In this document: one piece after another, positions 5,050 to 5,715 of the stretch | Position numbering within the stretch: the first letter of the stretch is position 1 | Layout of the letters: each line of letters opens with the position of its first letter | Assembly (NCBI GenBank): GCA_018821745.1 | Contig: JAHJLU010000727.1 | Span: forward strand, 1 to 5,715 | Direction of reading: 5' to 3' | Origin: Myxococcota bacterium | GTDB lineage: Bacteria > Myxococcota_A > Polyangia > HGW-17 | DNA length: 5,715 nucleotides | The notes under the pieces: generated by a model | Database searches by the model: none | What the model was told of the DNA's origin: nothing | The model's input: the letters and a program-made list of their open reading frames with translations, nothing else | Made by a program: the position numbers and the translations under genes

Positions 5050-5715
5050 ATGAACGAACTGGACACACTCACCATTCAGCAGATCCGCATGCTCAGCGCC
5101 GAGATGGTGCAGAAGGCAAAATCGGGGCATCCCGGCCTCCCTCTGGGAGCGGCACCCATCGCCTACGCTATTTTCAACAACCTCATGAAATTTGATCCAA
5201 CCCACGCGGACTGGATGGATCGGGACCGGTTTGTATTGAGCGCAGGCCACGGCAGCGCCATGCTCTACGCCATGCTCTTCCTCTATGGATACGATGTCAC
5301 CATGGAAGACCTGAAGCAGTTCCGGCAGCTTGGGTCTAGGACTCCCGGCCACCCCGAGTACTGGTGTCTTCCCGGCGTGGAGACCGCCACGGGCCCTCTG
5401 GGTGCCGGCTTCTCCAATGCCGTGGGTATGGCTCTGGCCGAGAAACATCTGCGCGCCAGGTACGGTCACGAGATCGTGAACCATCGCACCTACGTCATCG
5501 TCTCCGACGGGGATATGGAAGAGGGCATCTCCTCAGAGGCGGCCTCTTTCGCAGGGACCCACAAGCTCTCCAACCTCGTGGCCTTCTACGATTCCAACGG
5601 CATCTCCATAGAGGGCAACATAGCCGATACCTTCACGGAGAACGTGCGGGGCCGCTTCGAGGCCTTTAACTGGTACGTCGACACGGTCAACGGCGAAGAT
5701 CCCGAGGCGGTGACC
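5050..5715 (+). CDS. tkt: transketolase, N-terminal part, cut by the window end
   Basis: A thiamine-diphosphate enzyme of the pentose-phosphate/Calvin cycle that moves two-carbon ketol units between sugar phosphates; cytoplasmic. The visible 222 residues match the N-terminal cofactor domain of E. coli TktA: KSGHPGLPLG with His27, DRDRFVLSAGHGSAMLYAML with His67, SRTPGHPE with His101, ETATGPLGAGFSNAVGMALAEK, and the diphosphate/metal motif SDGDMEEGISSEAASFAGT (Asp154) ending with NGISIEG (Asn183). The SDG form in place of GDG is common among transketolases, so it is not a defect. ATG 5050 has AAGGA (5038-5042) seven bases upstream. The 45-base AT-rich spacer to agcS holds no terminator, so co-transcription is likely. 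Whether the gene is full length (about 660 residues) or the N-terminal half of a split enzyme cannot be seen here. Confidence 0.97.
   Translation, partial: MNELDTLTIQQIRMLSAEMVQKAKSGHPGLPLGAAPIAYAIFNNLMKFDPTHADWMDRDRFVLSAGHGSAMLYAMLFLYGYDVTMEDLKQFRQLGSRTPGHPEYWCLPGVETATGPLGAGFSNAVGMALAEKHLRARYGHEIVNHRTYVIVSDGDMEEGISSEAASFAGTHKLSNLVAFYDSNGISIEGNIADTFTENVRGRFEAFNWYVDTVNGEDPEAVT

Noticed and set aside
5509..5511. Ser in place of Gly in the transketolase GDG motif (residue 153 side of Asp154)
   Set aside because: SDGD/SDGC forms are common in functional transketolases, so this is not a sign of inactivation.

Overview
The window carries six protein-coding genes, two of them cut by the window edges. 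Asn-rich linkers of the NNVNNT type joined to EGF-like cysteine modules, two lipoproteins, and moderately GC-rich codon use suggest a deltaproteobacterial-type Gram-negative (Myxococcota/Bradymonadota or a relative). This is an inference from protein style; there is no rRNA or other marker here to settle it.

Layout, left to right. (1) Positions 1-732, minus strand: the first 244 residues of the redox chaperone Hsp33 (hslO). Its zinc/redox-switch C-terminus lies outside the window. (2) 900-1790, plus strand: a secreted lipoprotein made of a lipobox, an Asn-rich tandem-repeat stalk, a Cys-rich EGF-like module and a conserved C-terminal domain of unknown function that begins KPVIYLYP and ends near WGG. 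(3) 1791-2080: non-coding, with a large imperfect inverted repeat (about 1802-2027) whose right arm contains a good -35/-10 candidate. (4) 2081-2317, plus strand: a 78-residue secreted peptide whose predicted mature part has no acidic residues. (5) 2404-3399, minus strand: an unrecognised lipoprotein with one DxDxNG calcium-binding-type loop. (6) 3400-3612: a divergent control region with short exact repeats. (7) 3613-5004, plus strand: an AGCS-family sodium:alanine/glycine symporter. (8) 5050 to the window end, plus strand: the N-terminal 222 residues of transketolase, 45 bases after the symporter and probably co-transcribed with it.

The housekeeping genes (hslO, agcS, tkt) look ordinary and intact as far as they are visible. 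The middle block (900-3400) is the unusual part: three exported proteins of unknown function and a repeat-like intergenic segment. Nothing shows that these three act together: two are tandem on the plus strand but separated by 290 bases, and the third is convergent. I see no tRNA, rRNA, CRISPR array, transposase, integrase or defence system, and no convincing factor-independent terminator.
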